Shown here piece after piece: positions 53,698 to 62,729 of a stretch of 64,000 bases of DNA. The translations under genes and the position numbers were made by a program. Source of the stretch: Erythrobacter insulae (lineage in GTDB: Bacteria > Pseudomonadota > Alphaproteobacteria > Sphingomonadales > Sphingomonadaceae); the NCBI RefSeq assembly GCF_007004095.1, contig NZ_VHJK01000001.1, positions 248,001 through 312,000 of the forward strand, read 5' to 3'. The notes under the pieces are model-generated. The model was not told the origin of the DNA. It worked only from the letters and a program-made list of their open reading frames with translations, and did not search any database. The first letter of the stretch is position 1, and each line of letters begins with the position of its first letter.

Positions 53698-54074
53698 TGA
53701 CCGACATCGATGATCGCATCAAAGATGCGCTGAATGACGATGACTTTGAATTTCTAAAAACACTCGAAGGGGACCGCGGCCTGTTCCAGCAGATCGGTGA
53801 CACATGGAAAGGGCCGCTGGGCGGGTGGTCAAAACTGATCTTTGCTTTCACGGTCATCATGGGTCTCGTATTCGTGTTCGTCATCTGGCAAGTCGCCCAT
53901 TCGACAAATGAACCGATTGTGCACGCTCTTTGGGCGATTTCCGGCGTTGCCCTGCTTGTCATGATCGGTTTTGCCAAAGAATGGATGTTTGCCCGCATGA
54001 ACATGTTGACCATCCTGCGCGAGGTCAAAAAGCTGCAGGTTCAAGTCGCGATCTTGTCTGAAAAACAGGATTAA
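53694..54074 (+). CDS. DUF6768 family membrane protein, partner of the sigma factor
   Basis: 126 residues. A polar N-terminal helix (DIDDRIKDALNDDDFEFLKT) and a short GDTWKGPLGGWSK stretch precede two membrane helices (~45-67 and ~77-95, AFTVIMGLVFVFVIWQ and ALWAISGVALLVMIGFA). A C-terminal amphipathic helix with heptads (MNMLTILREVKKLQVQVAIL) may pair. I recall this family next to ECF-type sigma genes, and the ATGATGA overlap supports a functional link such as membrane sequestration, which is inference only. Its stop overlaps the stop of the converging L,D-transpeptidase gene (TTAA at 54071-54074). Confidence 0.82.
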   Translation: MMTDIDDRIKDALNDDDFEFLKTLEGDRGLFQQIGDTWKGPLGGWSKLIFAFTVIMGLVFVFVIWQVAHSTNEPIVHALWAISGVALLVMIGFAKEWMFARMNMLTILREVKKLQVQVAILSEKQD

Positions 54075-54640
54075 GGGCGAATTTCGATCGGGGTGCCATC
54101 GGGCACGATCTGCCACAGCTCCTCGATCTCTTCATTGGTCAGCGCGATACAGCCATCGGTCCAATCGCCTTGCAAGGGCGGTCCGCGATAGCCGGTCGGC
54201 TGACCATGAATGAAGATATCTCCGCCCGCCGATCGGCCATATTGCGCGGCAAAGGCGCGGTCCTGCGAATTGGGGTAGGAAATGCGCAAACTGAGATGAA
54301 AACTGCTGCGCGGATTGCGGGTATCGATGCGATAGATGCCTTCGGGCGTACGCTCGTCGCCTTCGAAACGCTTATGACCCGATGGAGCATCGCCAAATTT
54401 CAATCCGCGATAGGCCCGGATCGGCTTGCCATTATTATACGCGATCAACAGCCGTTCCGATTTATCAACGATCAGATAATCGGCCCAGACCTGAGACGAT
54501 GGTCGCTGAGGTACAGGGGTTGGGATGGAACGCGCACCAGCAACACGCGGATCTGACGCGGGCGAATGCACCACGTCTTTTGCCGGTGAAGAACAGCCAG
54601 CTAGGGTAACCAGGAGCAAGAAGGCAAGTGCGCGTTCCAT
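54071..54640 (-). CDS. L,D-transpeptidase (YkuD) lipoprotein
   Basis: A periplasmic enzyme that crosslinks peptidoglycan or attaches proteins to it. The 189 residues start with a lipoprotein signal (MERALAFLLLVTLAGC), then a short linker and a YkuD domain: DYLIVDKSERLLIAYNNGKP, GRYP-like FGDAPSGHKRFEGDERTPEG, and the catalytic histidine and cysteine in IFIHGQPTG (near 145) and DWTDGCIALTNEEI (near 160). Both active residues are present. It is convergent with the DUF6768 gene and lies downstream of purA's start on the other side by 91 bp. Confidence 0.92.
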   Translation of the reverse strand: MERALAFLLLVTLAGCSSPAKDVVHSPASDPRVAGARSIPTPVPQRPSSQVWADYLIVDKSERLLIAYNNGKPIRAYRGLKFGDAPSGHKRFEGDERTPEGIYRIDTRNPRSSFHLSLRISYPNSQDRAFAAQYGRSAGGDIFIHGQPTGYRGPPLQGDWTDGCIALTNEEIEELWQIVPDGTPIEIRP

Positions 54641-54731
54641 GCCCCAATAAATAGCGCGCAACGCCGCGCAGCACAATTGCGCCTCTTGGCCTATGTCCCG
54701 CTTAAGGACTCCGTCACTATTGTTTGCAGGA

Positions 54732-56021
54732 TTAATCCTCAAACGGATCGCGCATCAGGATCGTATCGTCACGCTCTGGGCTGGTGGACACCAGCGACAC
54801 GGGGCATTCGATCAATTCCTGGATACGCTGAATGTACTTGATCGCATTGGCTGGCAGATCGGCATAGCTGCGGGCGCCGACGGTGCTTTCGCTCCAGCCT
54901 TCCATTTCTTCATAAATTGGTTCGACATTGGCCTGATCACCGGAATGGCTGGGCAGGTAATCGTATACATTCCCCCGCAGCCGGTATCCGGTGCAGATTT
55001 TGACTGTTTCCAGCCCGTCAAGAACGTCGATCTTGGTCAGCGCGATGCCGGTTACGCCGCTAATCGAGCAGCTTTGCCGAACGATAACCGCATCAAACCA
55101 GCCGACGCGGCGCTGGCGGCCGGTGACCGTACCGAATTCATGTCCGCGCTCGCCAATGCCCTGACCAACTTCATCGTTAAGCTCGGTCGGGAACGGCCCA
55201 GAGCCCACGCGGGTGGTGTACGCCTTTACAATGCCCAGCACGAAACCGGTGGCATTCGGACCCAGGCCGCTGCCAGCAGCGGCAGTGCCGCTGACCGTGT
55301 TGGAGCTGGTGACGAATGGATAGGTGCCGTGATCGACATCCAAAAGCACGCCCTGCGCGCCTTCAAACAGGATTTTCGCGCCCGCTTTGCGGACCTTCTT
55401 CAATCGTTTCCAGACTGGCTGGGCAAATCGCAGCACGAACGGCGCAACATCGCGCAATTCAGCCAGCAGAGCCTCACGATCAACGGGCGGCTGATCAAAG
55501 CCTGCGCGCAGTGCATCGTGGTGCGCGCAAAGCCGGTCCAGCTGCGGCTCCAGATCATCGAGATGTTCCAGATCGCATACGCGGATCGCCCGGCGCCCGA
55601 CTTTGTCCTCATAGGCAGGGCCAATGCCGCGGCCCGTGGTGCCGATTTTGCCTTTGCCAGCCGCAGTCTCGCGCAGGCCATCCAGATCGCGGTGAAGCGG
55701 CAAGATAAGCGCGCAATTGTCAGCCACGGCCAGATTGTCATCATCGATACGAACGCCCTGCCCTTCGAGCTTGGCGACCTCATCGCGCAGCGCCCACGGA
55801 TCGAGCACCACACCGTTGCCGATCATGCTCATTGTACCAGACACAATACCGGATGGAAGCAGGCTGAGTTTGAAGACATTGCCATCAATCACCAGAGTGT
55901 GCCCGGCATTGTGGCCGCCCTGGAACCGGACAACGGCATCGGCACGGCTCGCAAGCCAGTCTACGATCTTGCCTTTGCCTTCATCGCCCCATTGGGCACC
56001 AATCACGGTAACGTTAGCCAT
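54732..56021 (-). CDS. purA: Adenylosuccinate synthetase
   Basis: Joins IMP and aspartate using GTP, the first committed step to AMP. The 429 residues have the N-terminal [20 protein letters not shown] (P-loop and catalytic Asp13), [13 protein letters not shown] with the catalytic His, [14 protein letters not shown] near 130, the [20 protein letters not shown] block near 240, and the C-terminal [10 protein letters not shown]. Full length and standard. Upstream 150 bp separate it from ridA, so a promoter of its own is likely. Confidence 0.97.
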   Translation of the reverse strand: MANVTVIGAQWGDEGKGKIVDWLASRADAVVRFQGGHNAGHTLVIDGNVFKLSLLPSGIVSGTMSMIGNGVVLDPWALRDEVAKLEGQGVRIDDDNLAVADNCALILPLHRDLDGLRETAAGKGKIGTTGRGIGPAYEDKVGRRAIRVCDLEHLDDLEPQLDRLCAHHDALRAGFDQPPVDREALLAELRDVAPFVLRFAQPVWKRLKKVRKAGAKILFEGAQGVLLDVDHGTYPFVTSSNTVSGTAAAGSGLGPNATGFVLGIVKAYTTRVGSGPFPTELNDEVGQGIGERGHEFGTVTGRQRRVGWFDAVIVRQSCSISGVTGIALTKIDVLDGLETVKICTGYRLRGNVYDYLPSHSGDQANVEPIYEEMEGWSESTVGARSYADLPANAIKYIQRIQELIECPVSLVSTSPERDDTILMRDPFED

Positions 56022-56173
56022 GGAAACTGCTTTCTAATCGGATGCGACAAACCGCGCGGGCCTAGGCCTTTGAGCAAGCGAGAGCAAGGCGATTGCACCG
56101 CCATCCAAGCCTATTTTTTGAACCGTGCAAAACATATGCGTCATTTAATCGGGCCGCTTGCCGCACGGCGGGA

Positions 56174-56575
56174 TCAAACCGCGGCGATCACATCAATCTC
56201 TACCAGCAGCTCTGGCAGGGCGAGCCCTGTGACCTGTACAGTGGTATCAGCGGGATAGGGCGGCGTGAAATGCGCCTTGCGGGCCTCAATGATCTTTGGA
56301 AATTCGGCCATATCGGTGAGATAAATCGTAACCTTGGCGATGTTTGCCATGCTGCTTCCAGCGGCTTCGAGCACGCGGCGGATATTGGCAAATGTTTGCT
56401 CAAGCTGAGCATCAAAATCGCCTGGCTCTCCCTTGGCGCCGACAATGGAACCATCCTCGTCTATTGCGGCCTGGCCAGAGAGGAACAGCAAATCCCCCAC
56501 TCGCCGCGCAGGTGCGATAAAATACGGCGCGAGCGGATCAGGCTCAATCGAAACCATTCCAACTTTGTCGCTCAT
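56174..56575 (-). CDS. RidA-family (YjgF/UK114) deaminase
   Basis: Breaks down reactive enamine/imine intermediates made by PLP enzymes. The 133 residues form the typical trimer subunit: LAPYFIAPARRVGDLLFLSG near 14-33, DFDAQLEQTFANIRRVLEAA, and the end RPAYPADTTVQVTGLALPEL form with VEIDVIAAV. The arginine of the RidA active site (usually R105 in the RPARxxV motif) corresponds to a PPYPADTTVQV region without arginine, so it belongs to a Rid subgroup of uncertain activity. It is 15 bp after hisZ in the same direction and probably co-transcribed. Confidence 0.9.
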   Translation of the reverse strand: MSDKVGMVSIEPDPLAPYFIAPARRVGDLLFLSGQAAIDEDGSIVGAKGEPGDFDAQLEQTFANIRRVLEAAGSSMANIAKVTIYLTDMAEFPKIIEARKAHFTPPYPADTTVQVTGLALPELLVEIDVIAAV

Positions 56576-56590
56576 ATTTTCAGCACCCCT

Positions 56591-57697
56591 TTACAGTTCG
56601 ACGGGATTTCCACCCTGGAGAATATGCGTGCAGCCCAGCGTGATCGGATCTTCGTCTTGGGTCAGTTGCTCGATGGTTCGGCTGCCCTCTGCGCGCAGGC
56701 GTTTCGCTTTGCTTTCGCTAAATCCAATCGGCAAATAGACAGTGCGCGTTGTTTCTGGCTGGGGCGCGGCGTCGGCCAGCGCGTCAGCATACAGTGTAAA
56801 ACCGGTCGCGGGCTCATCGCTGCCGCCGATCTTGTAGGTTCCGCCCCGCCCGGCTGCGCCGCGTACGTCTTTGGCGTAGAGCGTAAAGCCGAACCAGCTT
56901 TGATATTCAAACCCGTGGCGCTCGGTCGGATCAAGCGTGACCCGCGCCAAATCGCCGATACGCGCAGCGATTACCTCCAACCCGTCAAGCCGGCTGCCAA
57001 GCGCGCCGCCTGCATCCAGTTTGCGCAATTTGGCCATCGCATCGTTGAACGGCCCAGTCGCATGGATAAGCGGCAGATAGGCTTCGCCGCCTACCGCTTT
57101 AAGTCCGCCGGCATCCTTCGTATCGAGTTCGCGCCGGATCGCTTCCACGGTGTCCGGCTGCATCGTGAGATCTTGAGCCGCGAGCGTATCGACCAAATCA
57201 GGTAAAGTGAAATCGACCGATATCCCGGTAAGCCCGGCTGCAGTGAGCGCACGCACCGCCAGAGCAACAATTTCACCGGCCGCGGCCACTGTATCGGCAC
57301 CGATCAATTCCGCACCAAGCTGCAAACGCTCACGCGCCGGATCAAGCTGGTTGGCACGAATGACAGCCGTATCGCCGCAATAGGCAAGGCGAAGCGGGCG
57401 CGGGCGATCCGCCATGCTGGTTGCCGCGATTCGGCCGATCTGGGGTGTGATATCGCTCCGAAGGGCGAGCGTGCGCAGGCTCGACGGGTCGACAAACCGG
57501 AACATCCAGCGGGTGGATAGCCCCTTCATGCGCCGGCTCAGCGAGCTTTCATATTCAAGCAAGGGCGGGCGCACACGATCATATCCGTGGCCATGCAGCA
57601 CATCGAGGCATGCGCGCATGGTCTGGGTAATCCGCTCTGCCGATTGCGGCAGTCGGTCTTCTAGCCCTTCGGGCAGGAGGTCGGTGTTGTCTGTCAT
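56591..57697 (-). CDS. hisZ: ATP phosphoribosyltransferase regulatory subunit
   Basis: A histidyl-tRNA synthetase-like protein that, with the short HisG, makes the first enzyme of histidine synthesis. The 368 residues keep the class II core: ACLDVLHGHGYDRVRPPLLE, FRFVDPSSLRTLALRSDITP (motif 2) near residue 85, and RPLRLAYCGDTAVI, but lack the anticodon-binding domain. HisG is not adjacent. purA, ridA and hisZ lie in one direction. A 173-bp space with a hairpin separates it from serA. Confidence 0.93.
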   Translation of the reverse strand: MTDNTDLLPEGLEDRLPQSAERITQTMRACLDVLHGHGYDRVRPPLLEYESSLSRRMKGLSTRWMFRFVDPSSLRTLALRSDITPQIGRIAATSMADRPRPLRLAYCGDTAVIRANQLDPARERLQLGAELIGADTVAAAGEIVALAVRALTAAGLTGISVDFTLPDLVDTLAAQDLTMQPDTVEAIRRELDTKDAGGLKAVGGEAYLPLIHATGPFNDAMAKLRKLDAGGALGSRLDGLEVIAARIGDLARVTLDPTERHGFEYQSWFGFTLYAKDVRGAAGRGGTYKIGGSDEPATGFTLYADALADAAPQPETTRTVYLPIGFSESKAKRLRAEGSRTIEQLTQDEDPITLGCTHILQGGNPVEL

Positions 57698-57810
57698 TTC
57701 ACCCGCGCGCTAGCCAATCCGCAGCCCTTCGACAAGCACAAGCAGACAGACGCGAAAACCGGTTCACCTGCGAACCGCAAAGGCGACCGTTCGCAGGCCG
57801 TAAAGCTGCC

Positions 57811-57824
57811 CCCTTTGCAAAGGG
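57811..57824. repeat. 14-bp palindrome between hisZ and serA
   Basis: CCCTTTGCAAAGGG is self-complementary and sits just beside the serA terminator hairpin. It could be a second terminator stem, a REP-like element or a regulator site. Confidence 0.4.
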
Positions 57825-57826
57825 AG

Positions 57827-57855
57827 GCGGGGAACTGGCGGAACCAGCTCCCCGC
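57827..57855 (-). terminator. Terminator-like hairpin downstream of serA
   Basis: Arms GCGGGGAACTGG (57827-57838) and CCAGCTCCCCGC (57844-57855) pair with one mismatch and a five-base loop, just after the serA stop on the minus strand. No strong T-run follows. Confidence 0.6.
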
Positions 57856-57870
57856 GATCGAATAAAGGTC

Positions 57871-59454
57871 TTAGAAAACCAGAGATGTCACCATCTTCAC
57901 GCCTTCGACCTGTTCAGCCTCGGCAATGGTTTCAACCGTTGGCGCTTCATCCAGGCTGAGCAGAAGCACAGCCTCGCCGCCCGCATCGCGGCGACCCAGA
58001 TTAAACGTACCGATATTGATACCGCGCTCACCCAATAGCGAACCGATCCGGCCGATAAAGCCCGGCTTGTCGTCATTGACAATGTAAAGCATGTGACCAT
58101 CCAGCTCGGCTTCGATACCGATGCCGAAAATCTCGACCAGCCGCGGTTTGTCGCTGCCGAACAATGTACCGGCAACCGAACGCGGACCCGATTCCGTTTC
58201 CACGGTTACGCGGATTAGGGTGTTGAACGCACCATCACGCTCATGGCGGATTTCGCTGACTTCAAGTCCGCGTTCCTTGGCAAGGTAAGGCGCATTGACC
58301 ATGTTCACCGTGTCGGAATAACGGCGCATGAAACCAGCCAGAACAGCGCCAGTGATCGGTTTACCGTTGAGCTGCGCTGCGGCGCCTTCGCGTTCGATGC
58401 TGATCTTTGTCAGATTGCCATGCGCGAGTTGGCCCACCAGCGAACCGAGCCGCTCTGCGAGAGCCATATACGGTTTCAGCTTAGGCGCTTCTTCAGCAGA
58501 AAGAGATGGCATATTGAGAGCGTTGGTGACGCCGCCATTCACGAGGTAATCGGCCATCTGCTCAGCCACCTGCAGCGCGACATTGACCTGCGCTTCGGTG
58601 GTTGATGCACCAAGGTGCGGTGTGCAGATGAAGTTTGGCGCACCGAATAGCGGGTTTTCCTTGGCTGGCTCTACGGCGAACACATCAAGGGCTGCGCCTG
58701 CAACCTGACCGCTTTCGAGGCAGTCTTTAAGCGCCGCCTCGTCAATCAATCCGCCGCGCGCGCAGTTTACAATGCGGATACCCGGCTTCGCGTTTTCAAG
58801 CCGCTCGCGGCTCAAGATGTTGCGCGTTTGATCAGTCAAAGGCGTGTGCAGCGAAACGAAATCCGCTCGCGAGAGGAGATTGTCGAGGTCGACTTTCTCA
58901 ATGCCCAATTCAATCGCGCGGTCTTCTGTAAGGAAGGGATCATAGGCGATCACTTTCATTTTCAGGCCCAGAGCACGGCTGGCGACGATCCCGCCAATAT
59001 TGCCTGCACCGATCAGGCCCAGCGTCTTGCCGGTCACTTCGATGCCCATGAAGTCTTTTTTGGGCCATTCGCCGGCCTGTGTGCGCGCGTTCGCCGCAGG
59101 GATCATGCGGGCGAGCGCCATGATCATTGCGATCGCGTGCTCAGCAGTGGTGATCGAGTTGCCGAACGGCGTATTCATCACCACCACGCCTTTGCCCGAT
59201 GCATAAGAGATATCGACGTTATCGACGCCGATGCCCGCACGGCCAATCACTTTCAAATTGGTCGCAGCATCGAGAATTTCAGGAGTGACGGTGGTCGAAG
59301 AACGGATCGCAAGGCCATGATATTCGCCAATGCGGGCTTTCAATTCTTCGGGGTTTTCGCCCGTGATCACATCAACATCACAGCCGCGCTCTTCAAAAAT
59401 GCGCGCTGCGTTGGGGTCCATCTTGTCAGAGATGAGCACTTTAGGTTTGGTCAT
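57871..59454 (-). CDS. serA: D-3-phosphoglycerate dehydrogenase
   Basis: Oxidises 3-phosphoglycerate, opening serine synthesis. The start at ATG 59454 gives 527 residues with an AAAGGA site upstream. The order is substrate domain, NAD domain (GKTLGLIGAGNIGGIVASRA near 145), the catalytic Arg in INCARGGLIDE near 232 and Glu/His in TPHLGASTTEAQ near 285, then the ASB domain and a C-terminal ACT domain (~455-527, HMLYIVNDDKPGFIGRIGSL) that usually senses serine. It follows serC by about 100 bp in the same direction, so the two form the serine operon. Confidence 0.96.
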   Translation of the reverse strand: MTKPKVLISDKMDPNAARIFEERGCDVDVITGENPEELKARIGEYHGLAIRSSTTVTPEILDAATNLKVIGRAGIGVDNVDISYASGKGVVVMNTPFGNSITTAEHAIAMIMALARMIPAANARTQAGEWPKKDFMGIEVTGKTLGLIGAGNIGGIVASRALGLKMKVIAYDPFLTEDRAIELGIEKVDLDNLLSRADFVSLHTPLTDQTRNILSRERLENAKPGIRIVNCARGGLIDEAALKDCLESGQVAGAALDVFAVEPAKENPLFGAPNFICTPHLGASTTEAQVNVALQVAEQMADYLVNGGVTNALNMPSLSAEEAPKLKPYMALAERLGSLVGQLAHGNLTKISIEREGAAAQLNGKPITGAVLAGFMRRYSDTVNMVNAPYLAKERGLEVSEIRHERDGAFNTLIRVTVETESGPRSVAGTLFGSDKPRLVEIFGIGIEAELDGHMLYIVNDDKPGFIGRIGSLLGERGINIGTFNLGRRDAGGEAVLLLSLDEAPTVETIAEAEQVEGVKMVTSLVF

Positions 59455-59556
59455 AGGTGTTTCCTTTGGCCAGCCACGCGCCCGTTCAGGCCGCGCGGTC
59501 TGCAATTCTTATATGAAGGGGTGGCGGCGGCCCGATCCACTCGGGCCGCGCACCGA

Positions 59557-60735
59557 TCAGCCGTTCTTGACGGTTTCGTAAGCCCACTCGATCCACGGCA
59601 GGAGACGCTGGATGTCGTCCTGTTCAACCGTGCCGCCGCACCAGATGCGAAGCGATGGCGGAGCATCACGGTAACCGTTGAAATCATAACCGACGTTGCG
59701 CTCTTCGAGCATCGCGACGACTTTCTTCGGCACATCGGCCTGCTCTTCGGCAGACAGGCTTTCATACCAGTCGCCCTGGAACATCATGCAAACGCCGGTG
59801 TTGGTGCGCTGCGCCGGGTCGGCGACCATATTGCGCAACCACGGCTTGGCTTCGATCCAGTCTTTGACGATATTCGCATTGGCATTGGCCCGGTCAAACA
59901 TCGCCTGACGCCCGCCGATCGACTTTGCCCATTCAAGCGCGGCGATATAATCTTCAGTGGCGAGCAGCGACGGCGTATTGATGGTAGCGCCTTCGAAGAT
60001 ACCAGTGTTGATCTTGTCGCCTTTTTTCATGCGGAACAGCTTTGGCAGCGGCCATGACGGATCATAGCTTTCGATCCGCTCCACGGCCTTGGGCGAGAGG
60101 ATCAACATCCCATGCTGAGCTTCTGAGCCCATCACTTTTTGCCAGCTGAATGTCGTCGCATCGAGCTTTGCCCAATCCATCTCCATGGCGAAAATGGCGC
60201 TGGTCGCATCGTTGATGGTGATACCTTCGCGCCCCGGCTCAAGCCAGTCGGTGTTCGGGATCATCGCGCCCGACGTTGTGCCATTCCATGTGAACACAAC
60301 ATCATTGCGCTGCGGGATGGTCGAAAGGTCGGGGATTTCGCCGTAATCGGCAGAAAGGGTTTGCAGGTTCGGCAGTTTAAGCTGCTTTACCGCATCCTGA
60401 ATCCAGACATTGCCAAAGCTTTCCCATGCCGCGACCGTTGCCGGGCGCGCGGGATCGAGCATGGTCCACATGGCCGCTTCGAGAGCGCCCGTGTCCGATG
60501 CTGGCATGATGCCGACAAGGTAATCGTCAGGAACGCCCAAAAGTTCACGCGTCAGGTCGATGGCGTATTTCAGCCGGCCTTTGGCGAGCTTTGAACGGTG
60601 CGACCGGCCAAGCGAGGCGGTTTTGATTTTATCGAGGGACCATCCGGGGAACTTGACAGTCGGACCGGATGAAAATTGAGGACGCTCAGGCTTGAGCGGC
60701 GGCTCATGGCTGAGCCCACGTGCGTAATCAGTCAT
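59557..60735 (-). CDS. serC: Phosphoserine aminotransferase
   Basis: Converts 3-phosphohydroxypyruvate and glutamate to phosphoserine with PLP. ATG 60735, with AGGAGA upstream, gives 392 residues: PQFSSGPTVKFPGWSLDKI, GRSHRSKLAKGRLKYAIDLT, the PLP contact GIMPASDTGALEAAMWTMLD, and the PLP lysine in TTFSWQKVMGSEAQHGM near 203. This is the longer alphaproteobacterial type of the enzyme. It is the first gene of the serC-serA operon and is preceded by a structured leader. Confidence 0.96.
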   Translation of the reverse strand: MTDYARGLSHEPPLKPERPQFSSGPTVKFPGWSLDKIKTASLGRSHRSKLAKGRLKYAIDLTRELLGVPDDYLVGIMPASDTGALEAAMWTMLDPARPATVAAWESFGNVWIQDAVKQLKLPNLQTLSADYGEIPDLSTIPQRNDVVFTWNGTTSGAMIPNTDWLEPGREGITINDATSAIFAMEMDWAKLDATTFSWQKVMGSEAQHGMLILSPKAVERIESYDPSWPLPKLFRMKKGDKINTGIFEGATINTPSLLATEDYIAALEWAKSIGGRQAMFDRANANANIVKDWIEAKPWLRNMVADPAQRTNTGVCMMFQGDWYESLSAEEQADVPKKVVAMLEERNVGYDFNGYRDAPPSLRIWCGGTVEQDDIQRLLPWIEWAYETVKNG

Positions 60736-60742
60736 TTGTATT

Positions 60743-60830
60743 CTCTCCTTACAGAGAGCTCGCGCGGCGTTGGGACCGCGTGGCCCACTGGCCGCAATAG
60801 TGGCGGCTTTCAGATAGTCAACGCGCGAGT
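60743..60830 (-). ncRNA. Structured serC leader, candidate serC RNA motif
   Basis: On the minus strand, CTCGCGCGTTG (60819-60829) can pair with CAACGCCGCGCGAG (60759-60772), leaving a three-base bulge and enclosing a smaller GCCGC/GCGGC hairpin. A second hairpin, CTCTC/GAGAG (60743-60758), contains the ribosome-binding site of serC. A conserved RNA motif upstream of serC is known in alphaproteobacteria; agreement with its published consensus was not tested here. The layout suggests control of serC translation. Confidence 0.55.
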
Positions 60831-60941
60831 CCGGTTTGTTATCCGTTTTATTTGGTTTGAGCCTGATGTTTTTTGCCTGCAACGGTTGGCGAATGAAAAA
60901 CAAACATTGAGCGTCAAGCAGCGGTCGCCTAGACGGGCGCG

Positions 60942-62144
60942 ATGGAAACGTCCGATCTTCGCATCGCCCTTTTCAGTGGCAATTACAATTATACGCGCGA
61001 TGGCGCGAATCAGGCTTTGAACCGGCTCGTCGGATCGTTGCTTGGCAATGGTGCGTCGGTGCGCATCTATTCACCGACCGTCGCAGAGCCCGCGTTTGAA
61101 CCGACCGGCGATCTTATCGGTGTGCCATCAGCGGGCCTGCCATTCGGGCGCGGCGAATATCGCATTCCCACCGGGCTTGGCCGCAAAGTGAAGCGGGATC
61201 TGGAAAAGTTCGCGCCTAATATCGTGCATCTTTCTTCGCCTGATCCCGCCAGCCACGCGGCGCTCAAATGGGCTCAAGATCAGGATATTCCTGTGCTCGC
61301 GTCGGTTCATACCCGGTTTGAAACCTATCCGCGCTACTACAAGCTCGGTTTTATGGAACCGCTCGTGGTCAAGCTGCTCAAGCGTTTTTACAACCGCTGC
61401 GATGCTCTGGTCGCGCCATCTGACAGCATGATCGAAGAATTGCTGGCGATGGATATGCACGACGATATCGGGCTGTGGAGCCGCGGCGTAGAACGCACCG
61501 TTTTTTCATCGGAGAAACGCGATCTGGACTGGCGGCGCTCGCTCGGACTGGCGGACGATGATGTTGCGATCGTTTTCCTCGGGCGGCTCGTTATGGAAAA
61601 AGGCTTGGACGTGTTTGCCGAAACGATCGTGCAGCTGCGGAAACGTCAGGTTCCGCATAAAGTGCTGGTTATCGGTGATGGCCCGGCGCGCGAATGGTTT
61701 GAAACCAATTTGCCGGGGGGTATTTTTGCCGGGTTCAAAACGGGCGCCGATCTGGGTCAGGCACTGGCCAGCGGTGACATCTTCTTCAACCCGTCCATCA
61801 CCGAGACATTTGGCAATGTTACGTTGGAGGCCATGGCTTGCGGCCTGCCCGTGGCCGCCGCCGGCGCAACAGGCGCTGCGAGCCTTGTAAATGACGGCAT
61901 CACCGGTCAGCTGGTGCCGCCGACCAAAGATAAAGAAACGAACGCCGCAGCTTTCGCCGAAGCAATCGCGCCCTATTGTACCGACCCTGCATTGCGCATG
62001 TCCCATGGTGCCGCGGGCGAAGCGCGCAGCCGCGAATTTAGCTGGGAAGCTATCAATCAGGCGGTAGCCGACACGTACATACGGCTGATCAAAGACCGGC
62101 GCGCTTTGCAGGCAGAAGAGGCCATTGCAGCCGCCTCTGCCTAA
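60942..62144 (+). CDS. Glycosyltransferase, GT4 family
   Basis: A 400-residue GT-B enzyme. The N-terminal acceptor domain starts RIALFSGNYNYTRDGANQAL with an N-terminal glycine loop, and the donor domain has the VVFLGRLVMEKGLDVFAE-type opening near residue 205, DGPAREWFE, and the nucleotide-sugar site FNPSITETFGNVTLEAMACG near 285 with the E-x7-E pattern. It resembles sugar-dependent mannosyl- or glucosyltransferases that act on lipids such as diacylglycerol; the acceptor is unknown. No signal peptide; peripheral membrane location is likely. It is divergent from serC and converges with a small membrane-protein gene four bases away. Confidence 0.9.
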   Translation: METSDLRIALFSGNYNYTRDGANQALNRLVGSLLGNGASVRIYSPTVAEPAFEPTGDLIGVPSAGLPFGRGEYRIPTGLGRKVKRDLEKFAPNIVHLSSPDPASHAALKWAQDQDIPVLASVHTRFETYPRYYKLGFMEPLVVKLLKRFYNRCDALVAPSDSMIEELLAMDMHDDIGLWSRGVERTVFSSEKRDLDWRRSLGLADDDVAIVFLGRLVMEKGLDVFAETIVQLRKRQVPHKVLVIGDGPAREWFETNLPGGIFAGFKTGADLGQALASGDIFFNPSITETFGNVTLEAMACGLPVAAAGATGAASLVNDGITGQLVPPTKDKETNAAAFAEAIAPYCTDPALRMSHGAAGEARSREFSWEAINQAVADTYIRLIKDRRALQAEEAIAAASA

Positions 62145-62148
62145 AACT

Positions 62149-62577
62149 TTACTTCAGCACACCGGCACGTGTCATGCGCGACGCGTAAAACAGCATGAAC
62201 AGGGTCGTTACCCAGATCATCACCGTCAATGCGGGGCTTCGCAGCGTCTCGGGAATATCTGACATCGCGTATTGATAGACGTTTGACCCCAGCAACCCGA
62301 TCACCGCGATGATCACCGCATGAACTGCGAAACGCGACCGGAGCAGCAACAAAATGGAGGCTGCAATCGCGCCCCAAACGCCCAAAGCCCAAAATGCATT
62401 GGCCCAAGCAGGATGGCTTTCGAAATATGCGATTTCTGATTGCGACATGCCAAGATCATGGAGTTTGCCAAGCTGGGTCATCGTGTAACTAAACCCGCCG
62501 ACCGAATTCCATAACAGCGTCAAAATGCCTACCACCCACAGGTGCCAAGGTGTCTTTTCTCGTCCTATTTGTTCCAT
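62149..62577 (-). CDS. Four-helix membrane protein, paralog of the next gene
   Basis: 142 residues from ATG 62577, with GGAGG eight bases upstream. Four hydrophobic helices lie at ~12-32, ~60-80, ~85-103 and ~112-135, with a conserved pattern HPAWANAFWALGVWGAIAAS and LLLRSRFAVHAV. The same motifs occur in the gene at 62730-63176 (YPIWASAFWALTVWGCIAGS; LLLRSSWAIQAF), so the two are paralogs. I recognise no characterised family. It is the last gene of the likely padR operon and converges with the glycosyltransferase gene. Confidence 0.8.
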   Translation of the reverse strand: MEQIGREKTPWHLWVVGILTLLWNSVGGFSYTMTQLGKLHDLGMSQSEIAYFESHPAWANAFWALGVWGAIAASILLLLRSRFAVHAVIIAVIGLLGSNVYQYAMSDIPETLRSPALTVMIWVTTLFMLFYASRMTRAGVLK

Positions 62578-62679
62578 ATCTATCCCTCCTCGCTCGGCGC
62601 GACCCGGCATTCCCGTGAGACAGGATAATAGACCAGGCAAAATGCGGCAAACGGATTAAGGGTTTGGTCCCAGACACAG

Positions 62680-62703
62680 AAAAGGCGGCCGCAGCCGCCT
62701 TTT
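62680..62703 (-). terminator. Terminator between the two membrane-protein paralogs
   Basis: Perfect arms AAAAGGCGGC (62680-62689) and GCCGCCTTTT (62694-62703) with a four-base loop. It lies after the stop of the upstream paralog, so that gene may be terminated before the second one. Confidence 0.88.
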
Positions 62704-62729
62704 CCCAAGATTGTTGTTCGCGCCTTATT

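Noticed and set aside
54693..56258. Plus-strand open frame of 521 codons
   Set aside because: Antisense to purA and ridA; no recognisable domain.
58828..60057. Plus-strand open frame of 409 codons
   Set aside because: Antisense to serA and serC; no recognisable domain.
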